From Taeniopygia guttata (lineage: Eukaryota; Chordata; Aves; Passeriformes; Estrildidae), in contig NC_133063.1 in NCBI RefSeq assembly GCF_048771995.1, positions 8,134,001 through 8,198,000 on the forward strand: a stretch of 64,000 bases of DNA, in the 5' to 3' direction. Numbering within the stretch: the first letter of the stretch is position 1; each line of letters opens with the position of its first letter. The notes below the pieces were generated by a model, which saw only the letters and a list, made by a program, of their open reading frames with translations, was not told where the DNA came from and did no database searches. Position numbers and translations under genes: made by a program. Positions 46,301-61,300 of this stretch are shown here, piece by piece.

Positions 46301-49300
46301 AGCTTTTACCATAATGAAAAAAAAATAATTCCTTAGTCAGAAATATAGCTAGCAATAGGCTACAGCCTTAAAGTCTAGGTGCAGACTTTAATTTTTTTTT
46401 TTTTTTGAGTTTATGAATAGATATCACAACTTGAAGCTACGTAGGTAGGTGACTTGTTACAAGCTGTTGTCTGTCAAGGTGAAACCTCTGCAATTAAAGC
46501 AACTTTTTTTTTTTTTTTTTTTCTTCTGGGCTTCCTCAATATTTTGAGTGTGAACAGACATCATTACCGTTAGCCAAGCTTATAGGAACAATTCTATGGT
46601 TTCTGCAACTACTGGATTAATAAGATAAAGATAACTTAATTAAGTTCAGGTTTTTGGGTGGATTTATTTTGTAAACCTCTAGCAGCAGAGGCACACTTAA
46701 TGCTTAATGCCAAGTTTCTGTGAACATTGTTTTATTTGCTGGCAGATAGGGGGAAAAAAAGATGATTCCTAAAGAACAACTAAAGCACCTGTCCTAGCAG
46801 CTGTCCCACTTCCATTTTCTTTACTGTATATGCAAAGACAATGTTTTCAACATGGCACAGAACAGTTCAATTTTTTAAAGCTGTTGTTTCTTGGCTGTAG
46901 CAATTCCTGCTTGCAGGGGAGCTCTCAAAGTTTGAAGATACTGTACCTCTCTGCTTCTCAAGGGTGTGGAAAAGTGTACAGATCTTTAAGTTTGGGCCAT
47001 CCTTCATTCTTGAGGCAGTTTCATCATGTTACTAGGACTTGCAGTGGGCACAAATACATGACTGAATTTCAAAAAAACCCAACCAACCAAACAAAAAAAA
47101 CCACAAAAAAACCCGCAAAATTTTGAATCAAATGCTTGGCAACAGTAACAGAGCATCTTTTCTGTTTTGCTGCTCTGATAGAAAGTCTTTCAGTTAAAAT
47201 ACACTGTAACTTACATGCCAGGCTAGAATTACGGCGTTGCAATCAATCTAAACTTGAAACATAAACCACTGAAAGTTGATGTGGAAACAAATTTGGTCAG
47301 TATTTAGGAGGGGAGTAGACAAGTCGTATCAAATAGTTACAAACAGGGAGCTACTCACACCCTCACTTTCTCATGTCTAGTTAGGTGTGTAATGAAACAG
47401 TGAGTGAACAGTAACAAGCACTGTTACATGTACTTGATGTCCCTATTTCGATGCTTCTCTAGCTGTCATTTTACTTAAGCTGCTTATCTGAAAAAAAAAA
47501 AGAATTTGTGAAGATACGTAAAACAGGAACATGATAAAAAAGAGCAGTTTAAAATCCAACTTGATGTGTAAATACAGTGAAGTATTATGTGACACCTAGG
47601 TTTGACTTGAGGGAGAACCCAAATCTCTTGTTTGGAAAAGCAAGAGTCTTCAAATCTCTGTAAGGGAGTGATGAAGTACTGAAGGAGCACTGCCTGAGGC
47701 CTGTGGTGGTGCAAGGATAAGTTTAGAGTGCTTGCTAATAAATCAAGCAAATGAGGTAGAGTTGGTTCCTGATTTTCATGAGACAGTGTGGTGCTCTGTA
47801 GTGAGCCTGGTTCTGTGAAAGCTTGTGTCTACAGACAAGAAATAAACCCAGCTTTCTTCTGCTGTAATTTCTGAACTAGAAAATTCTGAGATGACCTTGG
47901 AGGGCTTGGGCTGTCTTCTGAGATGGAGCTCTGAAATGCCTCAGCAATGCAAAACCTGTCTCCCTGGGCAATAGCTGGATGGGTGTGCACATATCTCTAC
48001 ACTGGTGATCTCTATGGGGGAATACCAAGATGATTTTGCTGATACAGATATCCTCAGGAAACTGTCTTAAAACCATCTACAAACATTTACATGAGTTGAA
48101 AAAAGGAGTGAAAACACCCCAATGTAAATACATTCTTTAGACACCTCTAGAAGTTGTTCTTCTCTTAACTTCCATTTTACCATTTACCTCAGTTAGGTCT
48201 GCTGTACAGGTGTTTGTTGAAAGTGCTTTTAAAATTATTTTTTCTGAATATTTGTAAAATATGTTGGTCAGGGAGCTTGGAGTAAACTGTTATGGCAGAG
48301 GAGAAGTTTGCCAGTAAACTGGTCCCTACTGAGGACCTATTAAGACTGTTTTAATAGGCTGCTTCTTCAAGGGAGCCAGATTCAAACTGTAAATGAAACT
48401 GTTTTTACAAATGAAGCAGTAGGACTAGTTTTACTTTTTATTTAAGAATTGTTTTCACTAACAACAACAAGAAGTTAGAAGTACCTTTACAACATGCTCT
48501 AACTTTTTTGGTATCCCAGAAATTCCATGGAATTAAATTTGGTTTCTGCTATAGTGCTGCAGTAGTAGTAAACCAAACACTGAGTTGTATGGAGCTGAAT
48601 TTCGTTCAGGTGAAAGAGTGAAAACGACAGAATGGGAAACTTACTTGAAGCTGATGTTTTGAGAGGGGTATAGTTGTAAAAGGTGAGCGTAGGCCACAGC
48701 AGTTGGATATAAGGCAGGTGCAATGAAGAAGGAATTAACACGGCATGATACCACTGGCTTTTCTCTGGAGATCTGGAACTCCATTCTGTTTAGCATTTCA
48801 GTACTTGACAATAAAGTGCAATCACTGATTGAGAGTATGTAACTATTTTAAGCTAGTTACATACTCTCAAACTTCTGCTATCTCAATGATGTTTGCACAG
48901 TGCTCTTGAGCAAAAGGAAGTGTTTGAGAAAATAGATAGCTTGATAAAAAGAGTTGGAAGGGTAATATTTTATGAAATAACATGTTGCAGTTTGGTAATA
49001 ACATTACCCTTATTGTAATGTGTGCTTCATGTGCTTGAAAATGCTTTCTGACAAGATATTTATCTTAAAAACAGGAGGTGTATGTTTAGCACTTATCTTC
49101 CTTAGTTATTGTTGTTTTTTATACAAAGTGTTAGCCATGTAATGCTAAAAAATTTAATTGAAATTATCAGGTAATATTTGCTGTACTGAATTTTAGTTTT
49201 ATAAGGACCTCTAAAAAAATGGCTTCATAAAAAATCTGCATATGGAGATTTAACAAAATGCAGGAAAGTAACTAAGTCAGTGTGCTCTTTGCATATGTGC

Positions 49301-52300
49301 AAGAAAGGAATAGAATATCTGAACTCTTGCTGAATATCAGCAGTCTTGACCAGATGCTGAAAAATGTGTACTTGGTACATTTATAAATGTATCTAAATTC
49401 ATGTATTGATTCTGTTAGACTGAAAAGAATAATGTACCTGAATATTGAAATTAAAACTGATTTAATGTGCCTTCTTCTTGTAGGGGGTTTTGCTTTTGTC
49501 TATGAAGCTCAAGATCTTGGAAGTGGCAAAGATTATGCTTTGAAGGTAATATTAATTTACTTCACTATAGGTTTGTAAGATCTGTCTTTTGGCTTGATAT
49601 TTTAGCATGATAATTAGTCCTTGATGTATGCCACTGAGCAAGTAACTTGGAAAAATGCAGTGTATTAGTGGTGTTTGTAGCCCACTATTTAGAATGGTTA
49701 TTCCAGTTAGAACCCTATACTTCATACTTGGGTGACAAACAGGGGAATTGGTATTTTAGGTGTCGCTAATCTTTATTTTTATATTTGGTGTATAAGTTAT
49801 GATCCAGTCCAAAACATTGTGTTGCACCAGTAAAAAGAATATTTCATAGTTACCTGAAGTGAAGCACAAGAATCTTTTTCACTCATCAGAAGCAGATTTA
49901 GCCTACCTTCTTACTTGAAGAGTAAACTTCCATAGTATTAAAAATAATTTGACTCATTGTTTAAGCATTTGGCCTGGTACTTTTTAGGGTCACTTTTCTG
50001 GATTCTTGGTTTCTAGAGGCTTCTGGTAATCAGATGTAAACAGGGTTATTTGCATGAGGGGTGGGAGAGGTAAGTTGGCATTACAGCACCAGTAATAACT
50101 TTGACTTTTTCCATTTCATCAGTAACAAAATATGTGACCAAAGCCACATACTATAACTGTTCAAAAGGTCCTCTAGAAGTAACCCCATTAAAAAATAACA
50201 GGTAAAAGGTGACCCATTACTATACTTCCTCTGTTATATAAAACCAGTACTTTTGCAGAGAATGTTCAGGCTGCTTGTAGTCAGATGTTGACTGCAAATC
50301 CAGAAATTCCAATTCTAGAAATAGTAATTCTTAATTTTGTTACTGATTACACAAATACCGTTGAAAAAGCATGGCTACATAATCTGCAGGAGTTTAGTCT
50401 AGAATGAGTTGAAGGTTGTTGCTGAATATTTCAGACAGAAGGTGAATCTTTCCTTGTTAGGCCACAATGCTGCAGCCAGGAGACTTTAGTGCTTTATATA
50501 TTGGAACTATTAGAGCAGTTACTTTAAAGAGTGTCAAAAATTACAGCTGCTCAATTATCACTAAACCTGAATAGTCCAGGTAACTGGAAAACTGGGTATT
50601 ATTTATGACAGAATGTCAAAACATACAATAAGCCAGCTTTGTTTCCTGCCCCATTACAGTTCCTTAGGTTTTTGACTATAGTTTATCCTTCATATTCTGC
50701 AAGAATAAATCTATACCTTATTATTCTGTAAGATTCAGTAACTATATCTTCTCAATTATTTTATTTTTTTTTGCAGCGATTGTTGTCTAATGAAGAGGAA
50801 AAGAACAAAGCTATCATTCAGGAAGTTTGTTTCATGGTATCCTTTTCTGTGACATATTTAACTGCCTGAGATTTCTGGGTAACAAAAGATTGCTGTACAG
50901 ATTCTGTTTTTCTTCATGCCTAAGAGGGCTGACATTCTGCAGGTCTGGGTTCATGGTTTGTCATGAATCTGGTATAATGAATCAACATCCAAAAAGTTCG
51001 GTTCTTCAAAAATTGGAGAAATACAGCGTGTGCAAATAATTTTTGTAGCCAGTGTAGACTATGCCATGTACTTCTGGCAGGAAGTTAAATTCTTATTTGG
51101 GTGTTTTTGCAGCCCTGTGGATGTCATCAAGAGACCTTTTGACTTCACATGATAGTTAGATCTTAAATAGAATTCCCTTACATGCATTGGATTTATTGCT
51201 CTTTGCTTTTACTCTCAATGTTTATTGATTTCTCCTTTGGATACATCTGGCTTTAAGAAGCAGTGCTAGCTATTAAGGAAGACATTTCAGTAGTCTACAT
51301 ACATTGAAAATAAGCAGATGTTTCTCAGTGCCCATGCTGTCCTCTTTATTTTTAGTGATGTCAGGTAGTAGGGTATAATGTCATCTCAGTGTGTTTTAAA
51401 TCCTTGATTTTAGTAAATTCAATATTTTCTCTCTGGCCTGGCTCCTCTTGGACCCTCAGTTTGTTTCAAGAGTCAGTTATTCAGCTGTGGTATACTGATG
51501 TGTTCCCTTCTGAGCGTTCAGCTTCATTTTGAATTAGCAGGCAAACCCACTGATCCTAATTTAAGCCACTCAAACTTTCTGTTTTATGATTGCTGATATG
51601 TTTGGCAAAATCTTAGCCTAAACACCACGTATGAGAAGTACTCTTCCAAGACAGAATACCATAGCACTATACATTTTCTATCTACTCTGACATTATCTTG
51701 CCAAGAGTAAAGAACTCAATGTTCTTTTTGATGTTTTTCACAGCTCAAAGTCACTAAAGCACATCATCATGTGTTGTACACATGATGAAGGGTTAATTGT
51801 TGCTAACTTTGAGACGAGACTGTGAAATGCATTTAATTCCTTCATCTCTGCATAGAGGGTGGTGGAGTGATGCGGAAGATCAGATTAATGTGAATTGTGT
51901 GGATCCAACTTGCCCTTTTTAATAGCTTTGTTCTACTTACAAAGTCTTTTTTTTTTCTCTCTTCAGACTTGGTGAATGCATCCTGTAAATAGATTGTGTT
52001 TGTCTCACAGGCACGAGTCTCAGTGCATACACGGACAGGCATAATGCAACATAACTTCCACTGGCAGGAGCTGAGATCACTTACACTGTACCCCCCTTTA
52101 CATAGCTCAAAAATGATACCTCAAGTTTTTGAACTGAAAATGAAACATGATAAAAGTTTTAGCATGAAAAATTATTACTAATGATGGGAGGATAAATTCC
52201 TTGTCCTTTTAGACCTCTAATTGTTTTGAACTCTGTTTTAATTACTTAAAATTGAAGCATGGCATACTTAATACTTCTTCGGGAAAGATAGATGAGGATA

Positions 52301-55300
52301 CAATAGCCCTTTCTTGACCAGCCATCTAGAGAAGCAGCTGATAATTAGAAGATGTCCCTGCTATTCCTGCAGGCAGTCATTGTCAAAAAACAAAAAGAAC
52401 TAGCCCTGTTACTGAGTCAAGTTTCTTCTGAGCTGTAATCATAAGGATTTAAATTTTTTTTTTTTGACTTAATATTACATTACCTTAGATTCCTTTCTCA
52501 GATTTCTTATAGCTGAGGCATGTATTTCCCTATTTTGCTTAGGCTATTGATTGCAGCTACTATGCTTTCTGTGGTTTTAAGCTAACATTTCAAATGAACT
52601 ACTGGATGCAATAATATCAATGAACTTGGGTGTCATCTTCCTTGAACCTGTTATCTCCAGAAAAAACTTTCAGGTCATCCCAACATTGTCCAGTTTTGCT
52701 CTGCAGCATCTATAGGAAAAGAAGAATCAGACACGGGGCAGGGAGAGTTTCTTCTGCTTACAGAGCTGTGTAAAGGTAAACTCCATTTCTTTTCCCAGCA
52801 CACTTCTGACAGCTGTTCTGCACAGGTTGCTTGTTAACTTAAAAGCTTGAATGACTGTAGAAGATAGCATGGTTCAGTGGAGCTAGAGTTCAGTTAAGCT
52901 AGATCCTTATAGGATAAGGATCATGGTTTTTTAGACTACAGTTTAACCTTGTCTTAAATATATGGTAATCATTAAGTTTTTTGTTTGAGACTAGTCAGAG
53001 CAAGGAAGAGTAGGAGTAGTTCCTTAGAGCACTCTTTCTTTTGTCATTGTAGTCAGTGTGGACTTGCCATTTTCAGAAAATGTATTTAATACAACTCAAG
53101 ATTGTAAGTCTTTCTTGAGAAGGGTCTATTTGTGTCAAGCATTCAGAATTTGCAGTGTTTTGTGTGTGCTTATGTGAATTTCTCTCACTTCCTGCAGGAC
53201 AGCTTGTGGAATTCTTAAAGAAAGTAGAATCCAAAGGACCTATCTCTTGTGACACAGTTTTGAAGATCTTTTATCAGACATGCAGAGCAGTGCAGCATAT
53301 GCATAAGCAGAAGCCTCCTATTATTCATAGAGACTTAAAGGTATGTTACAATATTTAAATAAAGGCTGAACTTCTGCAGAGCGAAGGAGCCCGTTGGGCT
53401 GGATCAGTGTTAAAAACAATTCTTGAGCAAAGTGCTTAGATCTATTGCCTTACCATAACAATTGAGTGTGAAGATCATCACTGAAATACTTGCATCTCTT
53501 CAAACAACTTCTTCTCCTTGTGCTTGCTGTTTAGGAACTGCTTGTACTCTATATGAAACAAGCTGGCAGAAAAGTAGTGCATCATGTTTTGCTGATTGAG
53601 TTAGCCTCCGTGTTTTGTTTTTGATAAAATAGTTACAACTAGTGAAGTGCAGTTCTGGGTTAAGTAGGTGTCTTAATAGAAGAGGTAAAGCTTTGAAAGA
53701 TAAGAATGTTGAATTATCTGTGAAAGATTACATTGCCATTGAGAATGTGTAGTAAGTGTTAATTTTAGAACTGGTGACTTGCGCTGTACTTCAGTGCTTC
53801 TTTTTAATTTTAATTGTAAAATTTGAGAGGCATAATTCAGGTTAGATTTTGTTTCTTTTTTTGTTGCTTGTTTTGTTGTTTTTTTTTTTTTTTCATTTGC
53901 CTTTACCTGGAATCTATAGGCTTATCCTGTAGAAAGTGTTCTACCTTTAGAACCTTTGGAGATTTGAAAGGAGTTATCTGGGTTTGAATTTTGTATTTTG
54001 AAGACAGGGGTTCACCTTTACCTATTCAACATGCTTTAGATGAAGAAACCCTCATTATCAGTGAGACTCTGCTGTACTATGAATATATTTGAATTTTCCT
54101 TAGCATAAAAAAATAAGACAGAGGATATTCTTATTCTTGGAATAGTGTCTAAATTTCACATGTGACTATCCAGCCTGATGTGATTTCATTTAATATAAAA
54201 ATAGGAAAATTTTTTCCTCCTTAAGTAAGCATGTACTAAATTACTTTGGGGAAAAGAAAATAAGACCACTCTTCTAGAAGTAAGTGTATTAGTTATTTTC
54301 AACACTCTCAATGAAAGCTTTGATGTATAGATTAGTATACCCCATAAATATAAACCTAGCTTTGGTGACAGAGCACTCCTTTCCTGGGTTTTTTGCTTGC
54401 TACCATTGGACAGGCTTTTAGTTTGTGAGGTTGTGTCAAAGACATGTTAACCATTCTTCACTGAAATTTCTATATGCTGTTGTAGAAAAGGTGCATCTCT
54501 CTTCTGAAAAAAAAAAAAGTAAAAAAACCTATTTACGAATTAATACACAATTTCTTTCATAGCCAGCTGCATAGACATTGAGCTAGTGCTGTAATTCAGA
54601 ACTGTTTTTTCTTCTCAAGGAATATTCCTTCCTGACAGAGATGAAACATGGGACAAAGACAGGAATTTGGTTTTGTGAAGGTCTCATGTTGCAGAGACTG
54701 CAAAACAAGATTAAATTATTGTTGTGCTGCAAGAGGCAGAGGCTTTACTACAGCCAGGAGCCAAATAGGGATCATTTAACTGTGCTACCCTTTTTAGCAG
54801 TCTAAACTAAGGTCAGCAACATAGAAAACTGTAAGTCAGAGTTTTGAGCCAATTAACTTTGACACCTTTTCCTAACTTTATCCAGAGGTACAAATTTTTA
54901 TTTTTCAGTCCTTTTGTGATTATGACTCCAAGTGCATCTGCCCAATACTTTTACTCTTTCCTTAAGCTCCTTCCACATTTCAATTAACAATACGGGATGG
55001 TTGGCATTTATGAAGTAGAAAAAGGCAGGGATAATGGATGAGCTCTCCAGGCATCACATGGTTCTGAAATAGCTGTTTTCTGTCTCTGCACAGGGTCACA
55101 GGTGCTTCTTTATGGGTGTCTCCTAGCAGCCTGCTTCTCTACTAGTACCTTCCTGGTTTTTGCCTATAGCAGTCCTAACCTTCATCCCACTGCAGCTGAG
55201 CTAACAGTGTTCAGTTTTATGCCTGAAAACATTTGGATGCTTCTACAAGTTCTAATCTGAAAAACTGGCCTTTTCTTAGGCTCTGATGAAATTACATTTT

Positions 55301-58300
55301 TTTTTCCCTGAGGTTTATTTCTTGCTCTCTGGAATGTTTCTGCTCTCTGGAATGTTTCCTGTTCATGGTGTGCTTGGTACTTCCTTTCAAAACTTGGCTA
55401 TATTGTTACCATATAAAACTACAGTAATAACTGAAATCTTTGTTTTCCTCTAAACAATATTTTTGGCTGAAGTGATTAGTTTTTATTTGTATTCACAAGT
55501 AAGATGATATGTATAAAAGCATTTGTGTTAGGGCAAAAAAGACACGTTTTTTAAATCTGTTTCTCTACATTTTTTGAAGGTGGAAAATTTGCTTATTAGT
55601 AATCAGGGGACAATTAAGCTTTGTGACTTCGGTAGTGCTACAACTATAGCTTACTATCCTGACTACAACTGGTCTGCACAGAAGAGAGCAGTGGTTGAAG
55701 AAGAGGTGAGACTATTTTAATGTGATTTAATTCTAATATCAACAGTGGATTAATTTAACTGTTATTAATAATCTGGTATTAATTTGTGAGACATCTAAGA
55801 CAACTGAAGAGTCTTTCTGTTAGAGTGTTATTTATAAAATTTTGATTCTGTATTTATTTTGCTTGAGTTCAAAAGCTGTCTGCAGTTACAGTCATAGTCT
55901 GTGTTCTGTAGCTACATGTAGAAACACTACTTCAGCATGGTCAGTGTCCATTCTGCAGTCTGCTGTGAAAATAAAAGTGGTTGCTAGTGCTTCTTTTAGT
56001 TGCTCTGGACAAGAAGTTGGTTGTGCCACAGTCATGTCCGTCTTCTGATCTCTTTTTCCTCAGTTGAATGAGAGGCAAGTCTGCTCAGCAGAATAGGAAT
56101 GGACAGTATTGCAGTGCCTTGGACTACAGCAGCCAAATCTAGCATGCAGTGTACTTTTGTAAAGTGTGTATGTTCTTAGTTTAGAGTTGACAGTAGTGCT
56201 AGTAAATCTGGTGTAGTACATCAGCGGGAGAAATACGCTTAAGTTCATGTGTACAACTTCTGACATCACTGCAAGCCCCTGTTTTGCTGTCTGATATTCT
56301 TGGAAAGCATTGCACTGATGAAATGATGATGTTGTACCACTGTCTTGTATAGTCTGTGCAAAAAGATGGTAGAAAAGGTCATTCCAGGTATTCTTGTGAC
56401 CAGAGTTTTTCTCTGGATGTGTCTGCACTGTCATTAAGTGTGCTGAGAAAGGGAGAGAGATGCACTGGAGTGTGAATTTGCCTATTGCCTTATTGTTGAT
56501 TTTTGGTATTAGTATTCCTGTCTATTTTTGCTTTGTGTAGAACAGTCACTTTACGTGCTTTGTGGACTCTTGATGATCACAATGTTATTTGAGTCCTACT
56601 GTCTTCACTTGACCTTATGTCAAAGCTGTTGTGACTATTGCAGGATTCAGTTGATAGCTTTTTCCTTGACAAGTGTTTCTGAAATTAATTTAAAAAATAA
56701 GAGTACTCTCCATTCTAGATAGAGAGCTGTTTCCTTGGTTGAGTGCTGTTAAAGCTCATTGTTCAAGATTGTTTCAACAAATTCTGTCTTCTCCAGATCA
56801 CAAGGAATACAACACCAATGTACAGGACACCAGAAATGATAGACTTGTATTCAAATTTCCCAATTGGTGAAAAGCAGGACATTTGGGTAAGAAGTCTCTT
56901 TTCTTGCTGCATCATAGTTGCTTATATTATAGTGAAACGGATTTTGCAGGCTTTGTGTATGGATTCTGTATCTAAATGTTAAAAGAATGAGATGTACTGT
57001 GCAAGGTTTTTTCCTACATCAAATTTGACTTCTATTTGAGAGGCAATGCTGAACTTCTCTAACATTTGGTAGAACTGTTGCCTAGTTGGAGCCTGCCACC
57101 ATAAATCCAGAATACTTAAGAGTCCTTAGATTCAAGTTATTGCTTTTCATGCTCTGCCATGCATATAATCCTGGGACAGCCTATTGCTGAGTTCAAAATG
57201 GTTATGTCCAAGTAGGGAATGTAGCTAGAATACTGACAGATACTATGAATGAGACCAATGCAGAGATCATTCATGCTTTGTGTAGAAAGGATGAATGTTC
57301 CTGTTCACTAAAAAATCTGTAGCGAGAATTAAAGGTAAATATAAAATCCTCAGCTGTACCTTTTCCAGCTGCATAATGTTGCAGTACTGAAGTACTCCCC
57401 AGTAGTGTAGCGCTTAGTGACTTAGTTTATGGGATGTTTTTTACAGAGGCAGGTTTCAAGCTGTTCAGTTCTTACCTGTATTATTAGTGTATCACAAGAC
57501 AAATTGAGGAAATGTAATGCTGGTGCTTTAAAATATTTTTTATGGAATCTTGGAAGTTCATTCAGTTTTTTAAATTAGTTGCAAGATATTGTGGAAACTC
57601 TTGTTCCGTTTCTACAGCTGTTGGTGACATCCTTGTGGCATGTGAAGAAACACCAAGTAAAACACATTTTTTCTGGCTATTTGGTCTCTTCATGCACATT
57701 AAATACTGTCAAGCCTGAGCCAGGATTACAGAGTCACAGAATCACTAGGTTGGAAGAGACCTTCAAGATCGTTGAGACCAGCCCATGCCCTAACACCTCA
57801 ACTAAACCATGTCACCAAATGCTACATCCAATCCTTTTTTGAAGATATCCAGGGATGGTGACTCCACCACCTCCCCAGGCAGACAATTTCAGCACTTTAT
57901 CACTCTTTCCATAAAAACTTTTTCCTGATATCCAACCTATATATTTCCCTTGGTGCAGCTTGAGACTATGTCCTTGGGCTCTCTCAGTTGCTGCCTAGAG
58001 AAAGAGACTGACCCCCACCTGACTACAACCACCTTTAAGGAAGTTGTAGAAAAGTTGTAAGGTTACCTCTGAGTCTCCTTTTCTCCAGACTAAATAACCC
58101 CAGCTCCCTCAGCCATTCCCCACAGGCTTTGTATTCCAAGCCCCTCACCAGCCTCGTTGCTCTCCTCTGGTCACACTCCAGCATCTCAATGTCTTTCCCA
58201 AACGGAGGGGCCCAGAACTGGACACAGCACTCGAGGATGTGGCCTCACCTATGCTGGGTACAGGGGGAGAATCACTGCCTTGGCCCTGCTGGCCACACCA

Positions 58301-61300
58301 TTCCTGATCCAGGCCAGAAGCCATTGGCCTTCTTGGCCCCCAGGGCACACTGCTGGCTCATGCCCAGCCGGCTGTCAGCCACTGCCCCCAGGTCCCTTTC
58401 TGCCTGGGCACTGTCCAGCCACACCATACCCAGCCTACAGCAGTGCAGGGGGATATTGTGGCCAAAATGCAGGACTTGGCACTTGGACTTATTAAACATC
58501 ATCTTATTGGACTCTGCCCATCCATTCAACCATTCCAGGTCTCTCTGCAGAGCCCTCCTACCCTCCACAACAGATTGCCACATGCTCCCAGCTTAGTGTC
58601 ATCTGCAAATGTACAATGAAAGACTCAAGGCCCTCGTCCATAGTCAGTAAAAATTGAATAGAGCTGGCCCAGCAGAGAGCCCTGGGGGACACCACTGGTG
58701 CCTGGCCCCAGCTGGATGCAGCACCGCTCACCAGCACTCTCTGGGCCAGCCATGCAGCCAGTTCTGAGCCCAGCACAGAGTGCTCCTGTCCCAGCCATGA
58801 GCTGCAGCTTTTCCAGGAGTTTGCTATGGGAGACGGAGTCAAAGGCCTTGCTGAAGTCCAAATATACAACATCCACATCTTTTCCTGCATCCACCAGTTT
58901 GGTCACCTGGTCATAAAAGGAGACCAGGTTGGTCAGGTGGGACCTATCCCTCCTAAACCCCTGCTGACTGGGGCTGGTACCCTGGCCATCCTGTAGATGC
59001 TGCATGATGATACTCAGTATAAACTGTTTCATTACCTTGCTGGATGCTGAGATCAGGCTGACTGGTCTGTAATTACCAGGATCCTCCTTCCCACCGTTTT
59101 TGTGAATGGGTGTCACACTGGCCAGCTTCCAGTCACCTGGAACCTCCCCAGTGAGCCAGGACTGCTGGTAAATGATGGAGAGCGGCTTTGCAAGCTCATC
59201 TGCCAGCTCCTTCATCACCCTGGGATAGATCCCATCTGGGCCCATGGATTTATAAACATCCAGCAGCTCAGCAGTTCTCTGATGGCCTCCTCCTGGATAA
59301 CAGGGGACCATTCTGCTCTGACACCATCTGCCAACCCAGGAAGACGCTTGTGCTGAGGACAAGCTTCCCACTGAAGACTGAGGCTAAGAAGGTGTTAAGC
59401 ATTTCTGCCTTCTCCTCACCTGCAGTTGCTGAGTTCCCTCCCTCATCCAGTAGAGAACAAAAGTTGGTCTTAACCTTCCTTTTGCCATTAATATATTTGT
59501 AAAAACATTTTTATTGTCCTTTACAAAAGTTGCCAAATTAAGTTCAAACTGAGCTTTGGCCTCCTTAACTTTTTTTCTACGTGCCCTAGCAACTCCCAAA
59601 AATAGTTTCTGAGATACCTGACCTTCCTTCCAGAGATGATACATCCTCTTTTTATTCCTAAGTTCCTTCGAAACCTCGTTGCCCATCTGGGTTTGCCTTG
59701 TTAATGTCCAGTCAAAAACGAAACTAGAAATGTGTTTAATAAAAACCTCACTCAAAAGGGCAATTGCAGTTTATTTTTTGTTTAAAACAACTCTGTATAT
59801 GTTAGTGTTAACATGGTATTTTGGGAAGATGTATTTCATTTACCATACCTGAGTTGGAACATATTATTCCATATTTTATTTTCCTTTATTCTTTGGGTTC
59901 AATAAAAATACAAAAGTATTTGGCAGTAGAGTATGGCCGTATGTCTGGAAGCATAAATGATTGTAGTTTGTAGGATAAAAAATAATTTTCAAAGGAAAAA
60001 GGTAGAGTCATTAACACTTTTGAGTCTGTGTGTTTGTCTGTGTGAACTTAAAGTAAGTCTTAGAACAGCAGCACAGATGAAAGGTTAATTATCAACCACA
60101 TTGACTCCACACTGGGAATGTAGTTAGGTGTCCTTAAAAGTCCAGAGTTTTTTAGACTTGGCTGACTGCTTTCTGTACATTTCCTAAGTCTAAAGATCAG
60201 GAAATAAACACTAAATCCAAATGTTTTAGTTACTTGTTTTCAAAACTAATGTGAATTCCTGAACTCAAATTCAACTAAGTGACAGGCCTTATCAAGTGAT
60301 TTTTCTCCATGTTTGAAAGGCCCTTCGTACCCTCTTTTTCTCAAAGATTTCTGAAAAAGCAAAGGATTTGACTTCGGAAATGTTTAAGGAGCAAAATTTC
60401 AAAGCTGGGTTCTCCTTACCAATATCTAATGAAAAAAATGTAATGGTCTGTGCAAGACATCCTGCAGGTTTTAATTCAATGTGAGCTAAACAATGTCTTC
60501 ACGTTTCATGTAGTTTAATTTGACTTAATTGTACTTGGGTCTAATGTCTGTGCCATCCTGCAGCTGTACTGTAGAACAGTATGCAGCTTGTTTCCTGAAG
60601 CTAGAAAAAGAACAATATTTTTATTTCTTCCAAACAATCCCACCCCTTCCTTATCTCCTCAGTTTCCAAAAGCTATCTGAACCCTTCAAAAACCCCACTG
60701 TCACCTTAAGGAGGATTTAAATTAGTTTCTGTAAAGGCTGTAGCAGATCAAAAAGTTACTCCTACTTTGTGGTTCTGCTTTTTTACCTTCTGGCATGAGA
60801 GTTCTCAGATGGATCTGGATAACGTCTGTAGAAGGACTGTGCAGCTTTGGGACAACATCTTGAGAATGGACTCTTCTCAGCAGTGCTGAGGTTTTGTGGA
60901 TGGTGTTAGGTTTGAGGAGTTGCCTTCCTGCAGCTGAAATTACCTTCTAACCAAATTGAATGACAGTTGGTGTTTAAAACAGCCAGAATTTATCACAGTT
61001 ACAATCCTAAGTTACAGGTAAAGCAGAGGAAATTTAAAACATTCTCTAGCAATTGAAGCAAAAATCAAATCTGAGTGGCCGCTCCATTTCCTGTGTGTTC
61101 AGCTTGGTGCTTTTCTCTCCTGTGTGGCTGTGGGTGTTTTCTCCTGATGCGCAGAGTGTCTTGGATTGCACGGGGAGTAGTTACATTCTTCTGACTAAAT
61201 GATGATCTGCTTTATGAGCAAGCATTTAGTGGAAGAGTAGATGGTATTTTCTGTACTGCCCTGCTGAATTAGTTAGTGTGGACTGTATGAAGCCTCACAT

